Source of the DNA: Burkholderiales bacterium
GTDB lineage: Bacteria > Pseudomonadota > Gammaproteobacteria > Burkholderiales > Burkholderiaceae_C
DNA length: 64,000 nt
Reading direction: 5' to 3'
Assembly: GCA_016703325.1 (NCBI GenBank)
Contig: JADJCH010000024.1
Coordinates: 25,304 to 89,303 of the forward strand
Under the pieces are notes generated by a model. It saw only the letters and a list, made by a program, of their open reading frames with translations. It ran no database searches and had not been told where the DNA came from. Of this stretch, positions 26,776 through 35,666 are shown piece by piece. Numbering within the stretch: position 1 is the first letter of the stretch; every line of letters begins with the position of its first letter. The position numbers and the translations under genes were made by a program.

Positions 26776-28176
26776 ATGACTCAGACAGACAGCAAGACCA
26801 CCGGTGGATTCGAGGCATCGGCACCCCAGTCGGTGCCGGTGTTCGTGGCAGCCCTTTCCGAGCCGCTGATTGCGGTGGGCTGCTTTCTTGCGGTGACGCT
26901 GCTGCACGGCGAACCGGTGGGGCGCGCCGCCATGGTGCTGTGCATCCTGCTGCTGGTGCTGATGTTCCCAGGCACCAACCGCTACTACGAGCAGCGTCTG
27001 AACGCCGCGGTGGACATCGCGTCGGCCTGGGGGGTGGTGCTGGCCATCCTGGCCCTGTGCGGCTATGCGACCGACAGCGTCAAGTTTTTCGAGCCGATGG
27101 TGCTGGTCTGGTGGGCGCTGCTGACGCCGCTGGTGCAGTTCGGCTCGGTGCTGGCCGGGCAGGCCGTCATGCGCCGCCATGCCCAGCAGCCCGACACCCG
27201 GCGGCCGGCCCTGGTGATTGGTGCCGGGCCCCTGGGTGCCAAGGTGGCGCAGGCGCTGCACCAGCGCCGCAGTTTCGGCAGTGACTTCGTGGGCTACCTG
27301 GAGGATCGCCAGCCCCAGCGCTGTGATCCCGGGGCGGTGGAGCACATCGTGGGCCGCTTCGACGAGGCGGCCGACTGCATCCGGCGCCTGCGGGTGCGCG
27401 ACGTCTACATCACCCTGCCGTTGAGTTCACAGCCGCGCATCGTGCGCCTGCTGGCATCGCTGCACGACAGCGCGGTGTCCATCTACTTCGTGCCGGACGT
27501 CTTTGGCGTCAGCGTCATCCAGGGCCGCATGCTCAACATGGATGGTGTGCCGGTGGTCAGCCTGCTGGAAAGCCCCTTCGTCGGCATCAACGGCCTGGTC
27601 AAGCGCCTGAGCGACCTGATGATCGCAGCGCTGCTGCTGGTGTTGCTGTCGCCGCTGATGCTGCTGATCGCCGCCGGGGTGAAGTTGGGCTCACCCGGCC
27701 CGGCCATCTTCCGCCAGCGCCGCAACGGGCTGGATGGCGAAGAGATCGTGGTCTACAAGTTCCGCTCGATGCGGGTGCAGGAAAACGGTGCCCAGGTGCG
27801 CCAGGCCACCCGTGACGATCCCCGCGTGACGCCTTTCGGTGCCTTCCTGCGGCGCACCTCGCTGGACGAGCTGCCGCAGTTCATCAACGTGCTGCAGGGG
27901 CGCATGAGCATTGTCGGCCCCAGGCCGCATGCGGTGGCCCACAATGAGCAGTACCGACCGATCATCCGCTCCTACATGGTGCGCCACAAGGTTCGCCCGG
28001 GCATCACCGGCTGGGCCCAGGTGAACGGACATCGCGGGGAGACCGACGTGATCGAGAAGATGGAGGCCCGCGTGGCCTACGACATCGAATACCTGCGCAA
28101 CTGGTCGCTGGGACTGGATCTGCGCATCATTGCCCGCACGGTCAAGCTGGTGCTGCTGGACCGCAATGCCTTCTGA
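26776..28176 (+). CDS. Undecaprenyl-phosphate sugar phosphotransferase (exopolysaccharide priming)
   Basis: 466 residues, inner membrane. Four N-terminal hydrophobic segments, then a Rossmann-like CoA-binding/NAD-binding part (RPALVIGAGPLGAKVAQAL), another membrane helix (DLMIAALLLVLLSPLMLLIA) and the C-terminal polyprenyl glycosylphosphotransferase domain (FRQRRNGLDGEEIVVYKFRS, RRTSLDELPQFINVLQGRMS, VGPRPHAV). WcaJ/EpsB-type enzymes put the first sugar phosphate on the lipid carrier. The ATG at 26776 is chosen over an upstream in-frame ATG at 26734. The 199-base gap before it holds no gene that I can see. Confidence 0.93.
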   Translation: MTQTDSKTTGGFEASAPQSVPVFVAALSEPLIAVGCFLAVTLLHGEPVGRAAMVLCILLLVLMFPGTNRYYEQRLNAAVDIASAWGVVLAILALCGYATDSVKFFEPMVLVWWALLTPLVQFGSVLAGQAVMRRHAQQPDTRRPALVIGAGPLGAKVAQALHQRRSFGSDFVGYLEDRQPQRCDPGAVEHIVGRFDEAADCIRRLRVRDVYITLPLSSQPRIVRLLASLHDSAVSIYFVPDVFGVSVIQGRMLNMDGVPVVSLLESPFVGINGLVKRLSDLMIAALLLVLLSPLMLLIAAGVKLGSPGPAIFRQRRNGLDGEEIVVYKFRSMRVQENGAQVRQATRDDPRVTPFGAFLRRTSLDELPQFINVLQGRMSIVGPRPHAVAHNEQYRPIIRSYMVRHKVRPGITGWAQVNGHRGETDVIEKMEARVAYDIEYLRNWSLGLDLRIIARTVKLVLLDRNAF

Positions 28177-28237
28177 ATCACCTTCTGGCTGCCTTGCGCG
28201 CCGGCCCTGCAACGGACTTCACCTCAGGACCTGACCC

Positions 28238-29457
28238 ATGACGACTTCTCCACGACGCCGGCCCTGCAGCCCCACCCTCCTGGCAGCCTCCGCCGTGCTG
28301 CCGCTGTTGTGTGCACCAGCGTGGGCCGAAGGCAATCCGTACTACCTGGGGGCTGCGCTCACCGTCACCCAGGACAGCAACGTCCGCCGTGCCCGTGAAG
28401 GCTCCGAGCAGTCGGACACCATCACCGCCGCCGGGGTGAGGCTGGGCGTGGACCAGGCGTTGGGGCGGGGTCGCCTGGTGCTGGATGGCTCGGCCAACAG
28501 CAACCGCTACAGTCGTGCGGCGGATCTCAACCATGTGGACTATGCGCTGCTGGGCCGGCTGGACTGGGCCACGGTGGAGCGGCTGTCCGGCACGGTGGCG
28601 GTGAACGGGGCCCAGCAGCTCTACCGCGACAGTGCCCGGGCCGATCAGGCCCGCACCGTGGTGCGCAGCGAGGGCATCTCGGCCCAGGCGGCCCTGGGGG
28701 TGGTGACCCGCCTGAGCTTTGAAGCCGGTGTGTCGGCCAGCCGGGTGCGTTACGACAACACCCTTTACCGCAGCAACGACCTCGACCAGAAGTCGGCCTT
28801 TGGCGGTCTGCGCTTGCGCCCAGTCCGGACCTGTCGCTGCGCACGCGCCTGCGGCGCACCGACATCGACTACCCGACCTACTCCACCCTGGGGGCCAACA
28901 GCGTGCGCCGCAACGAACTGGAGATCGGCTCCACCTGGCGTCCCAGCGGAGCCAGCACCCTGGACGCTCAGCTCAGCCGGGCGCGCGATACGCACAGCAT
29001 CGTGGCCGGGCGCAACTTCGACAGCTGGACGGGGGGCTTGTCCTGGAACTGGCGCGCCTCGGGCAAGACGGGCGTGGGCCTGTCCCTCAAGCGCGAGAGC
29101 AGCGTGGGCTCCTACGGTGATTACGGCCTGCCGGGGCTGGATACCGGTGAGGCCAAGCTGCGCACCGCCGTCAACCTCAACACCAGCTGGGAGGCCACCG
29201 GCAAGATCCGCCTGACCGCGGGGCTGGGGTACGCCCGGCGCAACCTGGACGGCGCCTTCTCCACCGCTGCGTCCCAGCCGACCACCGACACCACCTCCTC
29301 CGCCAGCATCGGCATGGTCTACACCCTGCTGCGCAACGTGGAACTGGGCTGCTCCGTGGCGCACGAGAACCGCAGCGTCGGCAACGAGGCTTCGACCCTC
29401 ACCTACCCCTACAGCGACACCCTGGTGCGCTGCTACGGCGAGGTGTTCCTGCGTTGA
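28238..29457 (+). pseudogene. epsL: EpsL-like outer-membrane exopolysaccharide protein, frameshifted
   Basis: A Sec signal peptide (LAASAVLPLLCAPAWA) is followed by beta-barrel-like sequence (NPYYLGAALTVTQDSNVRRA) as in EpsL-type proteins of exopolysaccharide clusters. The frame from 28238 is good to about 28820 (AFGGLRLRP) and then turns into Arg/Cys-rich nonsense. The frame one base earlier continues the protein (SPDLSLRTRLRRTDIDYPTY) to the stop at 29457. Adding one C to the CCC run near 28819-28821 rejoins the two parts into about 405 residues. It is thus a one-base deletion or a sequencing error. It follows the priming glycosyltransferase by 61 bases. Confidence 0.75.
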
Positions 29458-29503
29458 GGCCCGCGCCGCAGGCGGGCCCCCCATTCAAGGGGCCGTGCCG
29501 GCA

Positions 29504-29535
29504 ACGACAAAGGGGCCCTCGGGCCCCTTTGTCGT
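29504..29535. terminator. Strong hairpin between convergent epsL-like gene and ugd
   Basis: A perfect 15-bp inverted repeat, ACGACAAAGGGGCCC and its complement, with only TC between, so the real loop is a little wider. It carries T/A-rich ends within the stem (CCCCTTTGTCGT) but no long T-run. Its place between two convergent genes supports termination in both directions. Confidence 0.75.
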
Positions 29536-29605
29536 GGGTGTCGTCACCGCTGCGGTCGACTGTGCCGAAGCTCGGGACGGGCCCGAGCCATGCATCGCCA
29601 ACGCT

Positions 29606-30928
29606 TCAGGGCCGGCCGATGGACTGGTACTCCAGCCCGAAGCCGCGGATCAGTGCCGGCTCGTAGAGGTTGCGGCCGTCGAAGACGCGCTTGTCCTTGA
29701 GGGTGTCGCGCAGGCCTTCGAAGTCCGGCGTGCGGAATTCCTTCCACTCCGTCACGATCAGCAGAGCGTCGGCGCCTTCCAGGGCCTGCATCTGCCCATC
29801 GGCATAACTCAGGCCGGCCCAGCCTTCCATCACCCGGTTGGCCTCGGTAGCGGCCACCGGGTCGTAGGCCTGTACCTTGGCGCCGCGCTGAAGCAGCTCG
29901 GCGATGATGACGCGGCTGGGGGCTTCGCGCATGTCGTCGGTGTTGGGCTTGAAGGCCAGGCCCCACATCGCGAAGGTTTTGCCGCTCAGGTCTTCACCGT
30001 AGGCCTTGACCACCTTCTGCACCAGCACCAGCTTCTGCTCGTCGTTGACGGCTTCCACAGCGGTCAGCATCTTGGAGGGCAGGCCGGCGTCGGCGGAGGT
30101 CTTGGCCAGCGCCTTGACGTCCTTGGGGAAGCAGCTGCCGCCGTAACCCGCGCCTGCGTAGAGGAAGTGCGTGCCGATGCGCGGATCGGAGCCGATGCCC
30201 GCGCGCACCAGTTCGATGTCAGCGCCCACCTTCTCGGCCAGGCGCGACAGCTCGTTCATGAAGCTGATGCGGGTGGCCAGCATGGCGTTGGCGGCGTACT
30301 TGGTGAACTCGGCGCTCTTCACGTCCATCACCAGCAGGCGGTCGCGGTTGCGCACGAAGGGGGCGTACAGCGCACGCATCAGCAGGATGGCCTGCTCATC
30401 CTCCGCACCCACCACCACCCGGTCGGGCTTCATGAAGTCCTGCACCGCTGCGCCTTCCTTCAGGAACTCCGGGTTGGAGCAGACCGAGAAGTGCAGGTCG
30501 TTGTGGCGCTTGGCCAGTTCGTCCGCCACCGCGGCGCGCACCTTGTCGGCGGTGCCCACCGGCACGGTGGACTTGTCGACGATGACCTTGTAGTCGGTCA
30601 TCAGTCGGCCGATGTTGCGTGCCGCAGCCAGCACGTACTGCAGGTCGGCCGAACCGTCCTCGTCCGGCGGCGTGCCCACGGCGATGAACTGGATCGTGCC
30701 GTGCGCCACCGCGCGTTCGATGTCGGTGCTGAACTCCAGGCGGCCGGCGGCCACGTTGCGTCGCACCACCTCCAGCAGGCCCGGCTCGTGGATCGGGATG
30801 CCGCCGTCGTTCAGGATCTTGATCTTGGCCGGATCCACGTCCAGGCAGAGCACATGGTTGCCCATCTCGGACAGGCACGCGCCGGTGACCAATCCAACAT
30901 AACCTGTGCCGACAACAGTGACCTTCAT
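29606..30928 (-). CDS. ugd: UDP-glucose 6-dehydrogenase
   Basis: 440 residues, family length. It oxidises UDP-glucose to UDP-glucuronate with two NAD+, supplying exopolysaccharide synthesis. The NAD-binding GTGYVGLVTG is at residues 7-16. Further marks are STVPVGTADKVR, FSVCSNPEFLKEGAAVQDF, the catalytic Cys in GYGGSCFPKDVKAL, and WGLAFKPNTDDMREAPS. AAGGAA eight bases before the ATG supports the start at 30928. The 266-base gap to the following divergent gene shows no further gene. Confidence 0.97.
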   Translation of the reverse strand: MKVTVVGTGYVGLVTGACLSEMGNHVLCLDVDPAKIKILNDGGIPIHEPGLLEVVRRNVAAGRLEFSTDIERAVAHGTIQFIAVGTPPDEDGSADLQYVLAAARNIGRLMTDYKVIVDKSTVPVGTADKVRAAVADELAKRHNDLHFSVCSNPEFLKEGAAVQDFMKPDRVVVGAEDEQAILLMRALYAPFVRNRDRLLVMDVKSAEFTKYAANAMLATRISFMNELSRLAEKVGADIELVRAGIGSDPRIGTHFLYAGAGYGGSCFPKDVKALAKTSADAGLPSKMLTAVEAVNDEQKLVLVQKVVKAYGEDLSGKTFAMWGLAFKPNTDDMREAPSRVIIAELLQRGAKVQAYDPVAATEANRVMEGWAGLSYADGQMQALEGADALLIVTEWKEFRTPDFEGLRDTLKDKRVFDGRNLYEPALIRGFGLEYQSIGRP

Positions 30929-31194
30929 GGGGAGACGTTCCTTGGAATGCGCAGCGAGGGCGCAGAAAACCTGATTGGCAAAAAGTGAGTGGCGATTTGT
31001 AGCCGATTTAGGGGCCTTTCCGGATGACTGGCCGCAGGAAAGTGCCTACGCGGCGCGAAAACCTGCCGCCGCAGGCTTCCGGTGCACCCCCAGGCTTCCC
31101 CAGAAACTCCCCACTGAGGGGGAGTGACAGCCGCAGGCACTGCGCCAGCATCGGTAGCCACCGCGGCGCCTGTGCGCTGCATGAAGGAGCGACG

Positions 31195-32076
31195 ATGCAC
31201 CAACCGAATGGCGCCTGGAGCCGGCGCCGCTGGCTCAAGACCGGTGTCCTGATGTGGGGGTTCGGGCGGCTGGCGCGGGCCGATGAGACCCTGCGACCGC
31301 CCGTGCTGAGCCTGGCGCGGCCGATGCCTCCGGGCCTGCACCCCGAGGGTTGGCTGGTCAGCGAGAAGTACGACGGCGTGCGCGCCCACTGGGACGGCCA
31401 ACAGCTGCGCAGCCGCAGCGGCCACCGCATCGCATTGCCGCAGGTACTGCTGGCCCAGCTGCCGTCCGGCCAGCCGCTGGATGGGGAGCTCTGGCTGGGG
31501 CGCGGCCAGTTTCAGTCCCTGATGTCGCTGCTCCAGACCGCGGACGCGGCGGCGCCGGGCTGGCAGCACCTGCGCTACATGGTGTTCGACTGGCCCGGCG
31601 GACCGGGGCGTTTCGATGAGCGCATCGCTGCGCTGCGGGCCCGTTTGCATGCGCCCGGCGAGGGGCCTGGCCCGGTGGAGGTGGTCGAGCAGTTGAGCTT
31701 CGAGACCCGGGTCGAGCTGCGCAGGCATTTCCAGTCGATGGTGACCGCAGGAGCGGAGGGCCTGGTGCTGCACCGTGCAGATGCTCCCTGGGAAGCCGGG
31801 CGAAGCGACCATCTGCTGAAGTGGAAGCCGGTGCAGGATGCCGAGGCGGTGGTGATCGCCCACCTGCCCGGGCAGGGCCGGTTCACCGGCCAGGTGGGTG
31901 CGCTGCGGGTGCGCGATGCCGAGGGCCGTGTCTTCAGCGTCGGCTCCGGACTGGACGATGCCACCCGGCGTGCGCCGCCGCCGATCGGCAGCCTGATCAC
32001 CTACCAGCACCGCGGCTGGACTTCGCGCGGGCTGCCGCGTTTTGCCACCTACCTGCGCGAACGCAGGGAGCCCTGA
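31195..32076 (+). CDS. ATP-dependent DNA ligase with exported-protein leader
   Basis: 293 residues. The nucleotidyl-Lys motif is EKYDGVRAHW (Lys58); further ligase motifs are LDGELWLG, RYMVFDWPG, EGLVLHR and LLKWKP, followed by a small OB-like end (GQGRFTGQVGALRVRDAEGR). The size fits the minimal LigE class. Before the catalytic part, SRRRWLKTGVLMWGFGRLARA matches a twin-arginine signal (S-R-R-x-W-L-K) with a short hydrophobic stretch, so the enzyme may act in the periplasm, where LigE is thought to work in DNA uptake. AAGGAG five bases before ATG 31195 sets the start. Confidence 0.88.
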   Translation: MHQPNGAWSRRRWLKTGVLMWGFGRLARADETLRPPVLSLARPMPPGLHPEGWLVSEKYDGVRAHWDGQQLRSRSGHRIALPQVLLAQLPSGQPLDGELWLGRGQFQSLMSLLQTADAAAPGWQHLRYMVFDWPGGPGRFDERIAALRARLHAPGEGPGPVEVVEQLSFETRVELRRHFQSMVTAGAEGLVLHRADAPWEAGRSDHLLKWKPVQDAEAVVIAHLPGQGRFTGQVGALRVRDAEGRVFSVGSGLDDATRRAPPPIGSLITYQHRGWTSRGLPRFATYLRERREP

Positions 32077-32156
32077 GGCGATGTGGTTGCTGCTGCGTTC
32101 TGAGGTAAGGTCGGGCCCTCTGTTCCTCTGTGTGACCCGACTTCCACCGCGCATCC

Positions 32157-33611
32157 GTGAGTGACCTCAGCTTCTTCTGGCACGACTACGAAACCTTCGG
32201 CCGCCAGCCCCGTCGGGACCGCCCGGCGCAGTTTGCCGGGCTGCGCACCGATGCCAACCTGCAGGAGATCGACGCGCCGCTGATGTTCCACTGCCAGCCC
32301 GCGCCGGACTTCCTGCCCGACCCGGAAAGCTGCCTGCTCACCGGCATCCTGCCGCAGGAGTGCCTGGCGCGCGGCCTGCCGGAGGTGGCCTTTGCCGAGG
32401 CCATCCACGAACAGCTGGCCCGGCCCGGCACCGTGGGGGTGGGTTACAACTCCATCCGCTTTGACGACGAGGTCACCCGCCACCTGTTCTGGCGCAACCT
32501 GATCGACCCCTATGCGCGCGAGTGGCAGAACGCCTGCGGCCGCTGGGACCTGCTGGATGTGCTGCGCTGCTGCCACGCGTTGCGGCCGGAAGGCATCGAA
32601 TGGCCGCGCCAGCCGGACGGACGTACCTCCTTCAAGCTGGAACTTCTGACCGCCGCCAACGGCCTGCAGCACGAGGCGGCGCACGATGCGCTGTCGGACG
32701 TGCGGGCCACCGTGGCGCTGGCGCGTCGGGTCAGGGAGTGCCAGCCGCGCCTGTTCGACTTCTGTCTACGCCTGCGCCAGAAGTCCGAGGTGTTGGCTGA
32801 AATCGAGTCCGCTCAGCGGCAGGGCCGGCCCTTCCTGCACATCTCCGGCATGTACGGCGTGGAGCGCGGCTGCCTGGCGCTCGTGTGGCCGCTGGCGCCG
32901 CACCCGCGCAACAAAAACGAGATCATCGTCTGGGACCTGGCCCACGACCCCGCCGAGCTGTTCACCCTGGATGCGGCGGCGATCCGCGAGCGGCTCTTCA
33001 CCCGCAGCGAGGATCTGCCCGAGGGGGTGGCGCGGCTGCCGATCAAGACGATCCACCTGAACCGCGCGCCGATCGTCATCGGCAACCTCAAGACGCTGGG
33101 CCCGGAACAGGCCGCGCGCTGGGGCGTGGACATCCCCACCGCCCTGCAGCATGCCGAAACCGCTGCCCGGCGCGGTGCCAGCCTGGGCGGGATGTGGGAT
33201 GAGGTGTTTGCCCGCCCGCCCTCGGCAGCCCCGGTGGATGTGGACGAGGACCTCTACGGCGGCTTCATCGGCCCGGCCGACCGCCGTACGCTGGAGCGAC
33301 TGCGCGCCCTGTCGCCCGAAGCGCTGGCCGAACGCCACCCGGCCTTCGAGGACGGCCGGTTGGACGAACTGCTGTTTCGCTTCCGCGCCCGCAACCACCC
33401 CCAGACCCTGGGAGACGACGAGCGCACTCGCTGGCAGCAGCACTGTGCCGACCGTCTGCACGGCGGTGCCGGCGGCGCGGTGACGTTGGCCGCTTTCCTG
33501 GAGCGCATCGACCAGCTCAGCGAGGCCCTGCCAGAAGACGACGAACGCGGTCCGGCGTTGCTGGGCGCGCTGGTCGAATACGCCGAGCAGATCGCCCCCG
33601 AACAGGGCTGA
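32157..33611 (+). CDS. sbcB: Exodeoxyribonuclease I
   Basis: 484 residues, close to E. coli ExoI. This 3'-5' single-strand DNA exonuclease acts in recombination and mismatch repair. The DEDDh exonuclease core begins FFWHDYETFGRQPRRDRPAQ, with GVGYNSIRFDDEVTRHLFWR and HEAAHDALSDVRATVALARR (catalytic His and Asp). The SH3-like and helical C-terminal domains follow (PFLHISGMYGVERGCLALVW). The start codon is GTG at 32157; no nearby ATG precedes the conserved region. Confidence 0.95.
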   Translation: MSDLSFFWHDYETFGRQPRRDRPAQFAGLRTDANLQEIDAPLMFHCQPAPDFLPDPESCLLTGILPQECLARGLPEVAFAEAIHEQLARPGTVGVGYNSIRFDDEVTRHLFWRNLIDPYAREWQNACGRWDLLDVLRCCHALRPEGIEWPRQPDGRTSFKLELLTAANGLQHEAAHDALSDVRATVALARRVRECQPRLFDFCLRLRQKSEVLAEIESAQRQGRPFLHISGMYGVERGCLALVWPLAPHPRNKNEIIVWDLAHDPAELFTLDAAAIRERLFTRSEDLPEGVARLPIKTIHLNRAPIVIGNLKTLGPEQAARWGVDIPTALQHAETAARRGASLGGMWDEVFARPPSAAPVDVDEDLYGGFIGPADRRTLERLRALSPEALAERHPAFEDGRLDELLFRFRARNHPQTLGDDERTRWQQHCADRLHGGAGGAVTLAAFLERIDQLSEALPEDDERGPALLGALVEYAEQIAPEQG

Positions 33612-33638
33612 ATCCGGCCCTGCAGCCGTCCCGCCGCT

Positions 33639-33683
33639 TTCCCGTACATTCCCCGCAGATTCCCCGCAGATTCCCCGTACAGG
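33639..33683 (+). repeat. Short ATTCCCCGCAG direct repeats between sbcB and ylqF
   Basis: Two perfect 11-base ATTCCCCGCAG units (33649-33670) are flanked on both sides by related TTCCCGTAC/TTCCCCGTAC sequence. The repeats fill most of the 88-base gap and could influence the leader of the GTPase gene; no known element matches. Confidence 0.6.
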
Positions 33684-33699
33684 GCACACCACAACCGAC

Positions 33700-34806
33700 A
33701 TGAGCATTCAGTGGTTCCCCGGCCACATGGCCACCACCCGCCGCGCGATCGCCGACCGCGTCAAGGACGGCATCGACGTGGTGATCGAGATGCTGGATGC
33801 CCGCCTGCCCGGCTCCAGTGCCAATCCGCTGCTGGCCGACCTGACCCACGGTCGTCGGGCGTTGAAGATCCTCAACAAGCAGGACCTGGCCGACGCGGCG
33901 CACACGGAAGCCTGGCTTGCCCACTACAACGCCCAGCCCGGCACCCGCGCCATCGGCCTGGACGCCAGCGCCAGTGCGCCGGCGCAACGCATCATGGCCG
34001 CGGCGCGCGAGCTGGCGCCCCACCGCCGCGGTCTGGACAAGCCTCTGCGCCTGCTGATCTGCGGTGTACCCAACGTCGGCAAGTCCACGCTGATCAACAC
34101 CCTGGCCGGCAAACGTGCCGCCAAGACTGGCGACGAGCCTGGCATCACCAAACAGGAGCAGCGCATCGCCCTGGCCAGCGACTGCTACCTCTACGACACA
34201 CCCGGCATGCTCTGGCCGAAGATCCTGGTGGATCAGGCCGGCTACCACCTGGCCGCCAGCGGCGCGGTGGGCCGCAACGCGCTGGACGAGGAGGTGGTGG
34301 CCGCGGAACTGATCGGCCGGCTGCGCCAGCTCTACCCGCAGGTGCTGACCGCGCGCTACCGACTGACCGACGGTGTCGAAGTGGCCGAAGTGGCCGAAGT
34401 GGCCGAAGTGGCCGAAGTGGCCGAAGTGGCTGATTCAGGCCTGAACGACCTGGAGCTGCTGGAGGCCATCGGCCGCAAACGCGGCTGCCTGCGCCCGGGC
34501 GGGGTGGTGGACCGGCAGAAGGCGGCCGAGGCGGTGCTCAACGACTTCCGCTGCGGCGCGCTGGGCCGCATCACGCTGGAGGCGCCCGAGGAGTTTGCGC
34601 AGTGGACCGCCGCGGCCCAGGCCGCCGAAGAGGCCCGCCAGGCCGAGCGGGCGGCCGGCCGGCGGGGGCGGCGCGGTGCGCTGGCGCGTTTCGCGGAGGA
34701 AGAGGTCGATGTCGAGGCAGGCGATGAAGCGGGCGAGGGCAGCGCTGAGGGCATCGCCGTACCGCGGCCGGCGCGGCGCCCGCGCGGCCCGCGCCAGAGC
34801 CGCTGA
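33700..34806 (+). CDS. ylqF: Ribosome biogenesis GTPase YlqF/RbgA family
   Basis: 368 residues. The circularly permuted GTPase order is plain: NKQDL (G4, about 66) precedes GVPNVGKSTLINTLAGK (G1) and LYDTPGMLWPK (G3). N-terminal WFPGHMATTRRAI is the family start. RbgA-type GTPases help late assembly of the large ribosomal subunit. Two oddities: five 9-base repeats insert (VAE)n at about residues 228-243, and the C-terminus has an added basic/acidic tail (RRGRRGALARFAEEEVDVEA) ending in Arg/Pro-rich sequence. Confidence 0.94.
   Translation: MSIQWFPGHMATTRRAIADRVKDGIDVVIEMLDARLPGSSANPLLADLTHGRRALKILNKQDLADAAHTEAWLAHYNAQPGTRAIGLDASASAPAQRIMAAARELAPHRRGLDKPLRLLICGVPNVGKSTLINTLAGKRAAKTGDEPGITKQEQRIALASDCYLYDTPGMLWPKILVDQAGYHLAASGAVGRNALDEEVVAAELIGRLRQLYPQVLTARYRLTDGVEVAEVAEVAEVAEVAEVADSGLNDLELLEAIGRKRGCLRPGGVVDRQKAAEAVLNDFRCGALGRITLEAPEEFAQWTAAAQAAEEARQAERAAGRRGRRGALARFAEEEVDVEAGDEAGEGSAEGIAVPRPARRPRGPRQSR
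34381..34425 (+). repeat. GTGGCCGAA 9-bp tandem repeat, five units
   Basis: Five identical GTGGCCGAA units, with a diverged copy on each side, encode Val-Ala-Glu repeats in the middle of the GTPase gene. As the unit is three codons, slippage would change length without frameshift. Confidence 0.93.
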
Positions 34807-34865
34807 CCGGTCACAGGTTCTCAGGTCGGCATCGACCCCCCGCTGCGGTGGCGGCGGGGCAGGGT

Positions 34866-35624
34866 TCAGCCGCGCAGCCCGTCGAACAGCAGCTTCAGCC
34901 CGCTGATGGCGGTGCCGGCCCAGACCAGCCGGAAGAACCAGGCCTTGGAGATCCGTCCGGAGGCCCACACCCCCAGCCGCACGCCCACCGCCGCCACCGG
35001 CAGCAGCAGGGCCGAGGTGGCCAGGTTGCGCAGGTCGATCAGCCCCAGCAGGCTGTAGGGCAGCCACTTGGAATAGTTGATGGTGGTGAAGAACACCGCG
35101 CTGGTGGCCGCGAAATGCAGGGGCTCCATGCGCCGGGGCAGCAAGGCCATCGCGATCGGCGGGCCGCCGGCGTGCGCGATGAAGCTGGTGAAGCCGGAGA
35201 AGGCCGCCAGCGCGCCGGTCTGCAGCGGCCCGGGCGGTGGTGCATCGGCGCGCGGCGGCCGCAGCCACTGCAGCAGCAGGAATCCCAATGTCACCGCGCC
35301 CACCAGACCGGACACGGTGGCCGGGTTGAGCGCCCCAAAACCCCACCAGCCCAAGCCCAGCCCGAGCAGGCCAGCCGGCAACAGCTGGCGCAGCACCCCC
35401 CAGTCCGGGCCGCGTCGAAGGGCCCACAGGCCCATCAGGTCCGCCGCACAGAGGATCGGCAGCATGATCGCCGCCGCCTGCGGCACCGTGACCGCCAGCG
35501 CCAGCATGGGGGTGGCCAGCGAGCCGATGCCCGAGGCAAAGCCGGACTTGGACAGCCCGATCAGCAGCGCCCCCGGGATGGCCAGGGCGTAGAAAACCGG
35601 CTCGGAGATGACCCCCAGGCTCAT
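34866..35624 (-). CDS. TauE/SafE-family (sulfite exporter type) membrane protein
   Basis: 252 residues with seven to eight hydrophobic segments. The family half-repeat motifs are visible: GALLIGLSKSGFASGIGSLA-TPMLAL near residues 18-43 and GFTSFIAHAGGPPIAMALLP near 140-160. Members export or import small organic and sulfur-containing anions; the substrate cannot be told here. It converges on ylqF and lies 42 bases from the nitroreductase gene on the same strand. Confidence 0.88.
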   Translation of the reverse strand: MSLGVISEPVFYALAIPGALLIGLSKSGFASGIGSLATPMLALAVTVPQAAAIMLPILCAADLMGLWALRRGPDWGVLRQLLPAGLLGLGLGWWGFGALNPATVSGLVGAVTLGFLLLQWLRPPRADAPPPGPLQTGALAAFSGFTSFIAHAGGPPIAMALLPRRMEPLHFAATSAVFFTTINYSKWLPYSLLGLIDLRNLATSALLLPVAAVGVRLGVWASGRISKAWFFRLVWAGTAISGLKLLFDGLRG

Positions 35625-35666
35625 CGGTGGGCCCCGGCCGGGTGCCGGGTGGGTGTGCCGCGTTGC

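Noticed and set aside
24075..26777. 900-codon minus-strand frame
   Set aside because: Antisense to the GGDEF-EAL gene with intact catalytic motifs.
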